Part shown: positions 17,783 to 28,279 of the stretch, one piece after another | Position numbering within the stretch: the first letter of the stretch is position 1 | Layout of the letters: each line of letters starts with the position of its first letter | NCBI GenBank assembly: GCA_965229355.1 | Contig: OZ245869.1 | Location: 2,728,001-2,792,000, forward strand | Source: GCA-2737725 sp965229355 | GTDB taxonomy: Bacteria > Pseudomonadota > Alphaproteobacteria > Rhodospirillales > Rhodospirillaceae | Direction of reading: 5' to 3' | DNA: 64,000 nt | Position numbers and translations under genes: made by a program | The notes under the pieces: model-generated | Databases searched by the model: none | What the model saw: the letters and a program-made list of their open reading frames with translations, nothing else | Told to the model about the DNA's origin: nothing

Positions 17783-19273
17783 TTAAATTTGGGGTTTCAC
17801 GTTGGCATTCAGGCGGAACAGGTTGCCTGGGTCGTACTTGGTTTTCACAGCAACGAGGCGGTCGTAATTCGGGCCGAAGTTCCCTTGAATGCGGCGTTCG
17901 TTCGCATCCATCATGCTGTTGATGTAGAAGCCGCCGCCGGTGAAGGGCTCGATACCTTCCCAATACTTGCGGCCCCACTGCACATATTGCTCGCCCTCTT
18001 CACGGGTGTCGCCGTCACCGCCGACATCAATGCTGTGCAATGCGCTACGATGCGGATAGGCGGTATCATTCGCTTTCACACGGTTTACAGCGCCGCCCAT
18101 CAGCAGCAGTAATGTGCGCGAGCCATTCAATGGGTTATCCATGAAGTAGTCCACGGTGGCATCAATGACGCCTTTCTGCTGTGCGCCGTCCAACGCACCC
18201 AGCATGCCTGATTTTGCGTAGTGATAGCGATCATGGCGTTGGGCCGCGTCGGTTGCTTTTTGGAGATCGACATAAGCTGTCGTGTTGTTGATGCTACGCA
18301 GCGCCTTGCCGAAACTTGCAAACTTGGCCAGCACCGGCTCGCCTTCGCTGGGGTCGCCCATGTAGTTCGACGATATAATGACCGAGGTATCCCCCTTGCC
18401 GTTGCGGCCCAAGATCGCCACCAGCCAAAGTTTATCCGACGCAGTATTGGCGTAATCGAAGTAGTTATTCAGCACTGTCTTCGCTTCGCTGCCGGCAAAA
18501 ATCGCCGTGTTGCCCAGAACCGGCGTATTGAAGTCGTGCAGTTGGAACTTGAACGACGTGACGATGCCGAAGTTGCCGCCGCCACCGCGCACGCCCCAGA
18601 ACAGATCGGCGTTCTCGTTCTTGTTGGCAGTCACAAGCTTGCCGTTGGCCGTCACCACTTGCACTTCGACCAAGTTGTCGATCGCTAAACCAAACTGACG
18701 CTGCAAGCGGCCCATGCCGCCACCCAAGGTCAAACCACCCACGCCTGTATGCGACACCACGCCGAAGGTGGAGGCGAGGCCTGCACTTTGCGCGGCTTTG
18801 TCCACATCACCCAGCAAGCAGCCGCCATCGACGCGTACCGTTTTGGTTTTCACGTCTAAGTCGATTTTGCGCATGCCCGACAGGTCAATCACCAGCCCGC
18901 GATCGCAGACTGATTGGCCTGAGATGCTATGCCCGCCGCATCTCACAGCGGTGAGCAGGTTATGATCGCGCGCGAACGCCACAGCTGTTTTGACATCGTC
19001 AACGCTGGTGCATTTTGCGATCAGCGACGGGCGCTTTTCGAACATCGCATTCCAGATGCGGCGCGCGCTGTCGTAGTCGGTATCGCTGGGGTTCAGCACT
19101 TGGCCTTTGAAGGCCTTGGTGAATTTTTGAATATCACCGTCTTTCAGTGTCGCGTCCGCGCCATCCAGTGTGATGGCTGGCAAGTCCGCCGCGCGGGCCG
19201 GGCCCATAGCGTAAGACACAGTGATGGCGGCGCTAAGGCCGCCCAAAACGGCACGGCGATGAAGGTGGTACAT
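17783..19273 (-). CDS. Tat-exported FAD-linked oxidase (berberine-bridge / FAD_binding_4 family)
   Basis: 496 residues. The leader has twin arginines (HRRAVLGG) and ends near ARAAD. The PCMH-type FAD domain includes RCGGHSISGQS, where His115 is the expected covalent FAD attachment site, and GVGGLTLGGGMGRL. The second cysteine used by bicovalent enzymes (in GVCPTVGVGG of plant BBE) is replaced by valine here, so a single histidyl link is predicted. The C-terminal BBE element is present (RRIQGNFGPNYDRLVAVKTKYDPGNLFRLNANV). Such enzymes oxidise sugars, alcohols or alkaloid-like substrates with O2. GGGGAGAG lies before the ATG. Confidence 0.92.
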   Translation of the reverse strand: MYHLHRRAVLGGLSAAITVSYAMGPARAADLPAITLDGADATLKDGDIQKFTKAFKGQVLNPSDTDYDSARRIWNAMFEKRPSLIAKCTSVDDVKTAVAFARDHNLLTAVRCGGHSISGQSVCDRGLVIDLSGMRKIDLDVKTKTVRVDGGCLLGDVDKAAQSAGLASTFGVVSHTGVGGLTLGGGMGRLQRQFGLAIDNLVEVQVVTANGKLVTANKNENADLFWGVRGGGGNFGIVTSFKFQLHDFNTPVLGNTAIFAGSEAKTVLNNYFDYANTASDKLWLVAILGRNGKGDTSVIISSNYMGDPSEGEPVLAKFASFGKALRSINNTTAYVDLQKATDAAQRHDRYHYAKSGMLGALDGAQQKGVIDATVDYFMDNPLNGSRTLLLLMGGAVNRVKANDTAYPHRSALHSIDVGGDGDTREEGEQYVQWGRKYWEGIEPFTGGGFYINSMMDANERRIQGNFGPNYDRLVAVKTKYDPGNLFRLNANVKPQI

Positions 19274-19366
19274 GTTGCTCTCCCCGATGAAGGGGCGAGC
19301 GTAGCAAACTCTGGTTTAAGCGCGCAGTAAAAGTGTCAGCACGTGTTCAGATGCTGAACTTAAAAT

Positions 19367-19792
19367 TTAAGGCAGTTTGAACGTTACATGGCCTTCAGGG
19401 CTGATAGGCCACCACGGGTTCCAGGCGATTTCCCAGGCATGGCCATCGGGGTCGGCCACATAGCCGCGCCAGCCGCCGTGAGGCGGTGCATCGGCGGCGC
19501 GCAGTTGCTTGCCACCGGCTTTGACCAATTTGTCGAGCATGGGCTGCACAGCCTCTTTGCTCTCCACATTGTGCGCCATCGCAAATGCGCCTGGGGTAGA
19601 GAGGTTGGGCACTTGCATGTCGTCTTCCAACTCTTTCACCAGCCATGTGCCGAACACAAAGCCGTTGAGTTGGTAGAACGTAATATCGTCCATCTCAAAC
19701 ACCGGTTTCCAGCCGAAGCCCTCGGCATAAAACGTCCGCGACCGCGCAACATCTTTAATACCGAGTGTGATCAGGGACATTTGTGGCGGCAT
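19367..19792 (-). CDS. VOC-family (glyoxalase/bleomycin-resistance-like) protein
   Basis: A 141-residue vicinal-oxygen-chelate protein (MSLITLGIKDVARSRTFYAEGFGW at the start; YVADPDGHAWEIAWNP at the end, the typical metal-ligand segment). The ATG at 19792 comes one base after the uvrB stop, so it is probably co-transcribed with uvrB; an alternative ATG is at 19780. Substrate unknown. A link to DNA repair is not implied, although being behind an SOS-controlled gene could make it damage-inducible. Confidence 0.88.
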   Translation of the reverse strand: MPPQMSLITLGIKDVARSRTFYAEGFGWKPVFEMDDITFYQLNGFVFGTWLVKELEDDMQVPNLSTPGAFAMAHNVESKEAVQPMLDKLVKAGGKQLRAADAPPHGGWRGYVADPDGHAWEIAWNPWWPISPEGHVTFKLP

Positions 19793-19793
19793 A

Positions 19794-22091
<2,298 letters not shown>

Positions 22092-22103
22092 GGCGGAAAG
22101 ATA

Positions 22104-22118
22104 GTTCGGCTTTTGTTC
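22104..22118. promoter_or_regulatory. LexA (SOS) box of uvrB, alphaproteobacterial type
   Basis: A perfect GTTC-N7-GTTC (22104-22107 and 22115-22118), the alphaproteobacterial LexA consensus. It lies 13 bases before the uvrB ATG, so uvrB and perhaps the VOC gene behind it should be repressed by LexA and induced by DNA damage. Confidence 0.85.
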
Positions 22119-22237
22119 TTCCGCCACTGTCTTTATGGTCATAATAGTTTATGGCGGCTTGCAAAAGGGTCGCCCTCTATGAGCGCAATCCAATGACCCG
22201 CATTGTTATGCACCTTATTACCTTAACCTGATTGTTC

Positions 22238-24076
22238 ATGATGCTTCCTGATCCTCATGCTCTGTTCTTGCTCGGCATTACGCCGCTGGCGTTCGTGTTC
22301 TTTTCCATCGACCGGATTCCGCTGGCGCAAACGGCCCTTAGCCTTATCGTGCTGCTCGTGCTGGCTTTTTCGCTGTTTCCTTACACGGGAGAGGGCGGCA
22401 CTTTCGGGCCCAAGGACGTGCTGACCAGTTTTGGCAATGAAGCGTTGGTCGCAATCTGCTCGCTCATGATATTGGGACAAGGGCTTTCGCTGACCGGCGC
22501 GCTGGAGCCGGTGGCGCGCTTTGTCTCTAAGCTGTGGGGATATTCATCGCATGTCGCGATGTTGTTCGTGGTGGTGTTGTGCATGGCACTTAGCACCCTG
22601 CTGAACGACACGCCGATTGTGGTTCTGATGATTCCCATTCTGCTGGGTGTTGCCACCCGCACAGGTGCCCCGACAGCGCGCCTGTTACTGCCAATGAACT
22701 ATGCCGTGCTTGTGGGGGGCATGGGCACAACCATCGGCACATCGACCAATGTTTTGGTGATTTCCATTGCCACAAGTTTGGGTGTTGGCCCGTTTGGCGT
22801 GTTTGATTTTGTGCACGTCACCGCCATCGCGGCCATTCCGGCCATTTTATATCTGTGGCTGGCGGCCCCTGTGTTATTGCGCCATGTGCCGATCGAAGCG
22901 CCAACCGAGACCTTGCGCCTGTTCGATGCCTGGCTGCATGTTCCCGAGGACAGCCCGTGGATTGGGCGCTCGCTCAAAGAACTCTTCGAGAAGGGGCTGA
23001 GCAGACAAAGCCTGCTCGAGATTAAACGCGCCCGCACCGTGTTCTTGATGCGCTCGCCGACGTTGTTGTTGGATGCAGGCGACAGCTTGCTGGTGCGCGA
23101 AACACGCGACAACCTTACGAGACTGTCGACCGAGTTTAAATTACCGCTGCATGACCTTGATAAAAGTGAAATTGCCGAGAATGAATACATCGGTCCTGCG
23201 GCGGCTGACCTGCAAGTCGCTGAACTGGTCGTGGCACAAGAGTCGCAACTGGTAGGGTCCACGTTAAAAGCTGCGCGATTGGCCGAGCGCACCGGCTTAA
23301 TTGTGTTAGGTGTGCGTCCGTTCCAAAAATCTGGCACAACTAAAGTCACCGGCTTGGCCGATTTGGTAATTCATGGGGGCGACGTTCTGCTGGTCCAAGG
23401 CCCGCCCGATGCATTCAAGATGGTACGCGCCGACGGTGGTTTTTTGGTGCTTGACGGCGCGATGACCTTGCCGCGAACCCGTAAGGCCTCGTTGGCCATT
23501 TTTATTATGCTGTCTGTCGTGACAGTGGCTGCAACCAAAACACTGCCGATCAGCACTGCTGCATTGGTGGGCGCATTGTTGATGCTGGTGACGTCGTGCC
23601 TGAAGTGGTCTGATATCGGGGAAAGTTTAAGTATCAACGTGATTCTGATTGTGGCGGCCAGTTTAGCCTTAGGCTCGGCTCTGACGGTTACGGGTGGAAC
23701 CGACTATCTAGCGACATTGTATCTCTCGGCCGTACGGGGCATGTCGCCCGAGGCGGTGTTGTCGACTCTGTTATTATTGATCGCGCTGCTCACCAACTTT
23801 GTGTCGAACAATGCCGCCGCAGCGATAGGCACGCCTGTTGCTGTCTCAATCGCAACGCAGCTTGGCGTGTCGCCTCTTCCCTTCGTATTTGCGGTCCTGT
23901 TCGGTGCCAACTTTAGTTTCATAACGCCGATGGCGTACCAAACCAACCTGATGGTGATGGCAGCCGCTGGCTATCGTTTCAAAGATTTCGTTATCGTCGG
24001 CACCCCGTTGCTGCTGATTATGCTGGGCATGTATTCCTGGCTATTGCCGAAATTCTTCCCGTTAGCAGCAGGTTAA
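22238..24076 (+). CDS. SLC13-family permease with two TrkA-C (RCK_C) domains
   Basis: About 612 residues. N-terminal membrane half (roughly residues 1-215), two cytoplasmic RCK_C/TrkA-C domains (roughly 215-400; landmarks DAGDSLLVRETRDNL and HGGDVLLVQGPPDAF), then a second membrane half. SLC13 markers are LNDTPIVVLMIPILL and GTTIGTSTNVLVISIA, mirrored in the second half by LTNFVSNNAAAAIGTPVAVSIA, the inverted-repeat substrate site of DASS transporters. Members move sulfate, di- or tricarboxylates; the substrate is not clear. An in-frame TTG at 22232 is less likely than the ATG at 22238 or 22241. Divergent from uvrB, convergent with chaA. Confidence 0.9.
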   Translation: MMLPDPHALFLLGITPLAFVFFSIDRIPLAQTALSLIVLLVLAFSLFPYTGEGGTFGPKDVLTSFGNEALVAICSLMILGQGLSLTGALEPVARFVSKLWGYSSHVAMLFVVVLCMALSTLLNDTPIVVLMIPILLGVATRTGAPTARLLLPMNYAVLVGGMGTTIGTSTNVLVISIATSLGVGPFGVFDFVHVTAIAAIPAILYLWLAAPVLLRHVPIEAPTETLRLFDAWLHVPEDSPWIGRSLKELFEKGLSRQSLLEIKRARTVFLMRSPTLLLDAGDSLLVRETRDNLTRLSTEFKLPLHDLDKSEIAENEYIGPAAADLQVAELVVAQESQLVGSTLKAARLAERTGLIVLGVRPFQKSGTTKVTGLADLVIHGGDVLLVQGPPDAFKMVRADGGFLVLDGAMTLPRTRKASLAIFIMLSVVTVAATKTLPISTAALVGALLMLVTSCLKWSDIGESLSINVILIVAASLALGSALTVTGGTDYLATLYLSAVRGMSPEAVLSTLLLLIALLTNFVSNNAAAAIGTPVAVSIATQLGVSPLPFVFAVLFGANFSFITPMAYQTNLMVMAAAGYRFKDFVIVGTPLLLIMLGMYSWLLPKFFPLAAG

Positions 24077-24108
24077 GGTGTCGGTATCGTGTGCGTAAGG
24101 CCACCAGC

Positions 24109-25317
24109 CTAAGGCACAAACGTCAGGAAGAGGAACGTCGCGAACACCACCATGTGCACGAAGCCGAACAGCAAGTTCGTGCGGCCTGAGCCGAAGGTGA
24201 GGATGCTGATACCTAGCGTTAGCAGCATCAGCAGGGCGTCTTTGTTATCCAGCCCCAAGATCAGTGTCTGATCAATAAACAGCGACAGTACGGCGATGGT
24301 GGGAATCGTTAACCCAATGGTCGCGAGTGTCGACCCCAGCGCCAAGTTGATGCTCTTTTGCAGTTCGTTGTTGCGCGCGGCGTTCACGGCGGCCACACCT
24401 TCGGGCAGCAAGATCAACAGCGCCACCACCACGCCCACAGCGGCATCAGGCGCGCCAATCGCCGTCGTTGCAGCTTCGGCGACTGCGGCGAATTTCTTGG
24501 CCAGCAAAATCACGCCCAACAGCGCGATCATCAGGAACACGCCGCTGAGCATCACTTCGCGGTTGCTGGGCACGGCACCGGCATGACCATCGTCATCCAT
24601 ACTGCCGACATCCGCGCCCAGATCTTCGGGTGAGACATCGGACTTTTTCCAGACGTTCATGATGAAGTAATCGCGGTGCTTCACGGTTTGGATGTACAGA
24701 AACACGCCATACAGCGCGATGGTCACGACACTGACAAATATAAGCTGCGATGTGCCGTACACTGGGCCGGGTGTGGAAACGGTGTAGTTCGGCAACACCA
24801 GCACCAGCACGCACATGGCTTGCAACACGGCAAGGTATGATGCGGCACCTGTGACGCGGAAACCTTGTTCGTGGTGGTGCAAGCCCCCTACGAAAATGCA
24901 CATGCCCACCAACCCTGTGCACACAATCATCACCACGGAGAACACAGTATCGCGGGCAATCGTCGCAGTGTTGGTGCCATCCTCGGCCCCGGCCAGCATC
25001 ACGGTGGTAATCAGCGCCACTTCAATCACGGTGACGGCGACTGTCAGCACCAACGTGCCGTAGGGCTCGCCTGTGCGGTGGGCGATCACCTCGGCATGGT
25101 ACACGGCGGCAAACACCGCGCCGAATAGCACCGGCACCAAGGCCACGGCAAAGCCAATGCCTGCGGGCGAAGGGGTGAACGTGCCGCCAAAGCCCGTGAT
25201 AGAACTTAAGCCATAAAAGGCCACGGCCAGGAACGGGAAGAGCCAAGCCGACCAGGGCATTTTGGGGATGCTGGATGTGGGAGTCGCAGAAGGGGTATGC
25301 GTCGTTGCCGGCGACAT
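24109..25317 (-). CDS. chaA: Calcium/sodium:proton antiporter, ChaA type
   Basis: A 402-residue inner-membrane cation/H+ exchanger of the CaCA superfamily with about 11 helices. The two alpha-repeat acidic regions are visible: GEPYGTLVLTVAVTVIEVALI in the N half and LPEGVAAVNAARNNELQKSINLALGSTLATIGLTIP in the C half. A hydrophilic His/Asp-rich cytoplasmic loop lies between them. E. coli ChaA extrudes Ca2+ or Na+ at alkaline pH and also K+. It likely serves salt or alkali tolerance here. Confidence 0.92.
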   Translation of the reverse strand: MSPATTHTPSATPTSSIPKMPWSAWLFPFLAVAFYGLSSITGFGGTFTPSPAGIGFAVALVPVLFGAVFAAVYHAEVIAHRTGEPYGTLVLTVAVTVIEVALITTVMLAGAEDGTNTATIARDTVFSVVMIVCTGLVGMCIFVGGLHHHEQGFRVTGAASYLAVLQAMCVLVLVLPNYTVSTPGPVYGTSQLIFVSVVTIALYGVFLYIQTVKHRDYFIMNVWKKSDVSPEDLGADVGSMDDDGHAGAVPSNREVMLSGVFLMIALLGVILLAKKFAAVAEAATTAIGAPDAAVGVVVALLILLPEGVAAVNAARNNELQKSINLALGSTLATIGLTIPTIAVLSLFIDQTLILGLDNKDALLMLLTLGISILTFGSGRTNLLFGFVHMVVFATFLFLTFVP

Positions 25318-25424
25318 GGCGTGCGTTCCCCCTGATCTGTCTTATGTTGCTGCGTTTTTAAGCGTGCACCATAATTAGGTCTTAAAGTCGGGAACGCAAT
25401 GATTTGCCAGAATTTTTGGCAGGA

Positions 25425-25461
25425 AAAATGGCAGCTCAAGTCACTTTTAAGCTGCCATTTT
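25425..25461 (-). terminator. Hairpin, likely terminator of the 25595-25840 gene
   Basis: A perfect 12-bp stem (aaaatggcagct at 25425-25436, complement at 25450-25461) with a 13-base loop. A TTTTT run follows on the minus strand. The rest of 25318-25594 holds no recognised gene. Confidence 0.7.
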
Positions 25462-25594
25462 CTTTAAACTGTCAGGTTCGCGTTTAAAGGCGCAAATCCT
25501 GTCGATCATCACCTTATTGTGCCCATCATATCGATGTTCAAAACGTGGTGATCAAAAGGTAAGACTCGCGCCGTTTTTGTGATGCGAGCTTAAG

Positions 25595-25840
25595 TTAGTG
25601 GACGGCAGCCGGTGGAGTGCTCGCGGGTTTCGCATCGCCAGCTTGTTTTTGGTCCGCGCCTTGTTTCTCAGGCGCATCTTGTTTTTGCTCTGGGCCAGAT
25701 GCTTGGGGACCATGTGCCTGGCCTTTTTCAGATGCATTTACGATAGGCACATTCACAGCCTCAGGTTTGTTGTTCGTGTTCGCGCCGCTGGCGGGGGCCG
25801 CTGGTGTGGGTGATGTGTTCATTGTGGGTGATGTGTTCAT
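25595..25840 (-). CDS. Small hydrophilic, probably disordered protein
   Basis: 81 residues, rich in Ala, Pro, Gln, Lys and Asn, with no hydrophobic core. It is likely unstructured. The first codons are exactly duplicated (MNTSPT MNTSPT) by an 18-base tandem repeat; only the first ATG (25838-25840) has a ribosome site (GAGGA). An upstream in-frame extension to 25936 lacks support. No family is recognised. Similar low-complexity proteins are often stress-related, but nothing here shows that. Confidence 0.6.
   Translation of the reverse strand: MNTSPTMNTSPTPAAPASGANTNNKPEAVNVPIVNASEKGQAHGPQASGPEQKQDAPEKQGADQKQAGDAKPASTPPAAVH
25805..25840 (-). repeat. 18-base perfect tandem duplication covering the start codon
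   Basis: Units at 25805-25822 and 25823-25840 are identical. Each encodes MNTSPT, giving the gene two in-frame ATG codons. Confidence 0.9.
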
Positions 25841-26278
25841 GGGGAATCCTCGATGGTCTCGTTCCTTCACACCGATTGATATGAAGCCGCGCTCAAGGCG
25901 CGCGCACTGACGTGTCAGCGCATGCTGTTTCCTCAAGCCTCAACCGAAAGCGGGGTGCGCAGCACTGATGGTGCATCAGTATTGCGAACTCACTCTGGAT
26001 CAAATTGTGTTGGGGTCGTGATAAATGCGCGCTTTAGGTTCTCATGCCGTGATGAGGAACGCCGCATGTTGCATACTGATATGGGGTGCTATTCTGAAAA
26101 CGCAAGGTCAGGCACCCTTTATTATTTCCCGTCACGCCCATTGCTGTATCGCTCTCTTGTCTCTGAGAGCGTACGATGAGGGCCACGCATCCTTTCGGCA
26201 CCCTAACTTTCGGCAGCTTATTTTAGGCGCCTTACTTTATTCATGGGCGGTGCAAGGTATGCGGTCAGGAGTGTATCC
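25841..26278. other. 438-base intergenic region, no gene seen
   Basis: It lies between divergent small genes and must hold both promoters. The one notable feature is an inverted repeat with 7-bp arms (actgatg / catcagt) at 25964-25980. No RNA gene or convincing coding frame is recognised. Confidence 0.6.
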
Positions 26279-26542
26279 ATGACAACGCGAACAATCACGT
26301 CATTCGTTAACTTCAAGCATGCGTTCTTGTTGCCAGGGATGGAAGGCGCACATCCAGCGGGGCAGTACAGGCTTGAAACAGATGAGGAGCAGATCGACGG
26401 TCTGTCTTTCACAGCTTACCGGCGCGTGGCGAGCCGACTGCATTTGGATAAAGATCCATACCGTCCCGGCTTTGCGCAGGACTTAACTGTCGAACCGTCA
26501 GACTTGCAGCAAGCGCTCGATATGGACGCCCAAAAAATTTAA
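26279..26542 (+). CDS. Conserved-looking small protein of unknown function
   Basis: 87 residues, starting MTTRTITSFVNFKHAFLLPGMEG and continuing PAGQYRLETDEEQIDGLSFTAYRRVA. It resembles short uncharacterised proteins that I associate with rhizobial genomes (from memory, not searched). The ATG has AGGAG 8 bases upstream; the longer frame from 26243 has no such support. No membrane segment or motif of known function. It is convergent with the gene at 26592. Confidence 0.7.
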   Translation: MTTRTITSFVNFKHAFLLPGMEGAHPAGQYRLETDEEQIDGLSFTAYRRVASRLHLDKDPYRPGFAQDLTVEPSDLQQALDMDAQKI

Positions 26543-26591
26543 GCACACATCTGGGCAGTAGGTATTTTGCCGCAGTTATTATCGCGGAATT

Positions 26592-26957
26592 TTAAGCTGC
26601 CCAGGGGTGGGTGGCGTAACGCGGGATATGGCCGTCGTCCATCTCATCAAGCAGGCGGCCATTGGCAATCACGGTAAAGGCCGGGGCTTGGCGCTTGCCG
26701 GTGTTGGCAACAATGCCTTCGTTCACGGCGATGCGGGGTTGGTTAATGGCTTCTGGGGGCATAAAGTAACGGGCGTCAGCGGGCCCCAGTTCGTTAACGC
26801 CACGGGCCAAATAGCCCTGGGTTTGGCGCTGCGCCAGAATGATGTCGTTCTGGGCGGTCTGGGTGGGTTCGCCGTCGATTTCTTCGAGAAAACTGATGGT
26901 AATCATATTTCCCTCTGCCGTTTGGCTTTGACTAAAGATCATTTTGTCTACGGTCAT
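26592..26957 (-). CDS. Small protein of unknown function
   Basis: 121 residues from an ATG (26957) with AGAGGG at proper spacing. Upstream in-frame codons to 27026 are not supported. The sequence is soluble and mixed, with no signal peptide; the C-terminal half reads like a compact domain (FTVIANGRLLDEMDDGHIPRYA). No family is recognised. Confidence 0.6.
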   Translation of the reverse strand: MTVDKMIFSQSQTAEGNMITISFLEEIDGEPTQTAQNDIILAQRQTQGYLARGVNELGPADARYFMPPEAINQPRIAVNEGIVANTGKRQAPAFTVIANGRLLDEMDDGHIPRYATHPWAA

Positions 26958-27068
26958 GTCGCACCCTCTTTTTGCCTCAACGCTTGTCCAGAAAATACTG
27001 TGCGAAGGGATAGGTGGGCCGCGCAAAAGGTTAGGTTGTCCTACCCCCTCAAAAGTCCAATTTCGGCT

Positions 27069-27638
27069 CTAAACGGCATCCCCTTCACCCGCCACTTTCG
27101 GGGTCTTACAGACAATGGTGGCGGTGACCGACGCATTGGGGCCGCTGCCTTCATTTTGCAGCGCCACTGAGCCCACGGTGGTCATCAACTTGCCGCACAG
27201 GTTTTGCGCCAGCACGTAACCCGCATTCCTTAAAAGAACATGGCGTTGCTCGGCTGGGCGGTTGCTGTCGTTATCGTTACGGATGCTGATGTTGAACACG
27301 TTGTCGCCAATCGGCTTTACGCGCAGGTGCGGGCCCATGGCTGAAACATTTGTCGGTGCGGGGACAGGAATTGCATTCGCAGACGGTGCTGCATCAACGG
27401 TCGTGACAGTGCCGGATGCATCTGCAACTTCAACACCGGCAATCTGCTCGTACTGTTCGCGCCACAACTCGCGGTACGCTTGGCTTTCAGCACTGTGTTG
27501 AGATGCGGTTGCTTGTGGTGCTGCTTCAGCCGTTTGCGCGTGAACGCGCGACGCATTGAAGCCCATCAGCACCATCGCGCTGACAGACGCGATAAGAAGA
27601 AAACGACTTTGCTGAGAAAGCTTGGGCCGAGAAAACAT
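27069..27638 (-). CDS. Exported protein of unknown function
   Basis: About 189 residues. A signal peptide (FLLIASVSAMVLMGF, cleavage near RVHAQ) precedes an Ala-rich linker and a C-terminal domain of ~90 residues (LRVKPIGDNVFNISIRNDNDSNRPAEQRHVLLRNA). The ATG at 27638 follows GGAGGA. Two cysteines (LCGKL, IVCKTP) could form a disulfide in the periplasm. A longer frame to 27758 lacks a ribosome site. No family is recognised. Confidence 0.7.
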   Translation of the reverse strand: MFSRPKLSQQSRFLLIASVSAMVLMGFNASRVHAQTAEAAPQATASQHSAESQAYRELWREQYEQIAGVEVADASGTVTTVDAAPSANAIPVPAPTNVSAMGPHLRVKPIGDNVFNISIRNDNDSNRPAEQRHVLLRNAGYVLAQNLCGKLMTTVGSVALQNEGSGPNASVTATIVCKTPKVAGEGDAV

Positions 27639-27815
27639 GAGCCAGTCCTCCGAGCGATTGTGTGAAGGCATAACGCATGATGTTGGAAATAGTTTTGATA
27701 TCTGGATGAATGTGATCGCGTTCTTATTTTTGCCACGAAAGCGACGATTCAAATTCACACAAGGCTGGCAAAGACTCGGGACGACTCGGATTTTTTAGCG
27801 CTTACTCACAAAAGC

Positions 27816-27850
27816 AAACGCCCGAGCTTTGCGCCCGGGCGTTTTTATGA
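27816..27850 (-). terminator. Terminator of the DUF3185 gene
   Basis: A 9-bp GC-rich stem (27816-27824 with 27836-27844) around an 11-base loop. T-rich sequence follows in both directions. It is 35 bases past the DUF3185 stop. Confidence 0.75.
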
Positions 27851-27884
27851 AAGCCGTTTTGTTCAGCGTTATGCGTGCCCAACC

Positions 27885-28103
27885 TTAAGCGTGTGAGCCG
27901 CCGCGACCAAACGCAGTGATCAGCGCGCCGCACACCACACCCGCAACACCGGTGATGATGTACCACATGGTGCGGTCCGTGTAGCTGCCGGTCAGCGCGT
28001 CAGAGATTTTGTTCACGGGCGATTCAGACGCGTTGTACCCCATGATCAGCAATGCAATGCCGACCACAAAAATCGTCATCCCCAAAATACGTGTCATGGT
28101 CAT
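27885..28103 (-). CDS. DUF3185 family small membrane protein
   Basis: 72 residues with two transmembrane helices: an N-terminal one (ILGMTIFVVGIALLIMGYNA) and a C-terminal one (WYIITGVAGVVCGALITAF). They flank the DUF3185 signature ASESPVNKISDALTGSYTDRTMWYI. It is an inner-membrane protein, often stress-associated in proteobacteria, with unknown function. AGGAGG stands 6 bases before the first ATG. Confidence 0.88.
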   Translation of the reverse strand: MTMTRILGMTIFVVGIALLIMGYNASESPVNKISDALTGSYTDRTMWYIITGVAGVVCGALITAFGRGGSHA

Positions 28104-28279
28104 AATTGGCCTCCTGCAAATAAGTAATGTGCAGAAGTAACGCGATCAGGCTGCCGGAAGTTTCGACGATTCTCCGTTCCGTAGTTTCAACGTGCGTTCA
28201 AAACGGTAATAAACCCAGACGTTTGAGGGCTTTGCCACAATCCACGCACATTTTGTTATGTGCATGGCTCGTTATGCGA

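Noticed and set aside
19345..19359. gttcag-atg-ctgaac inverted repeat as a LexA box
   Set aside because: The alphaproteobacterial box needs direct GTTC repeats with 7 bases between them; this is an inverted arrangement with 3.
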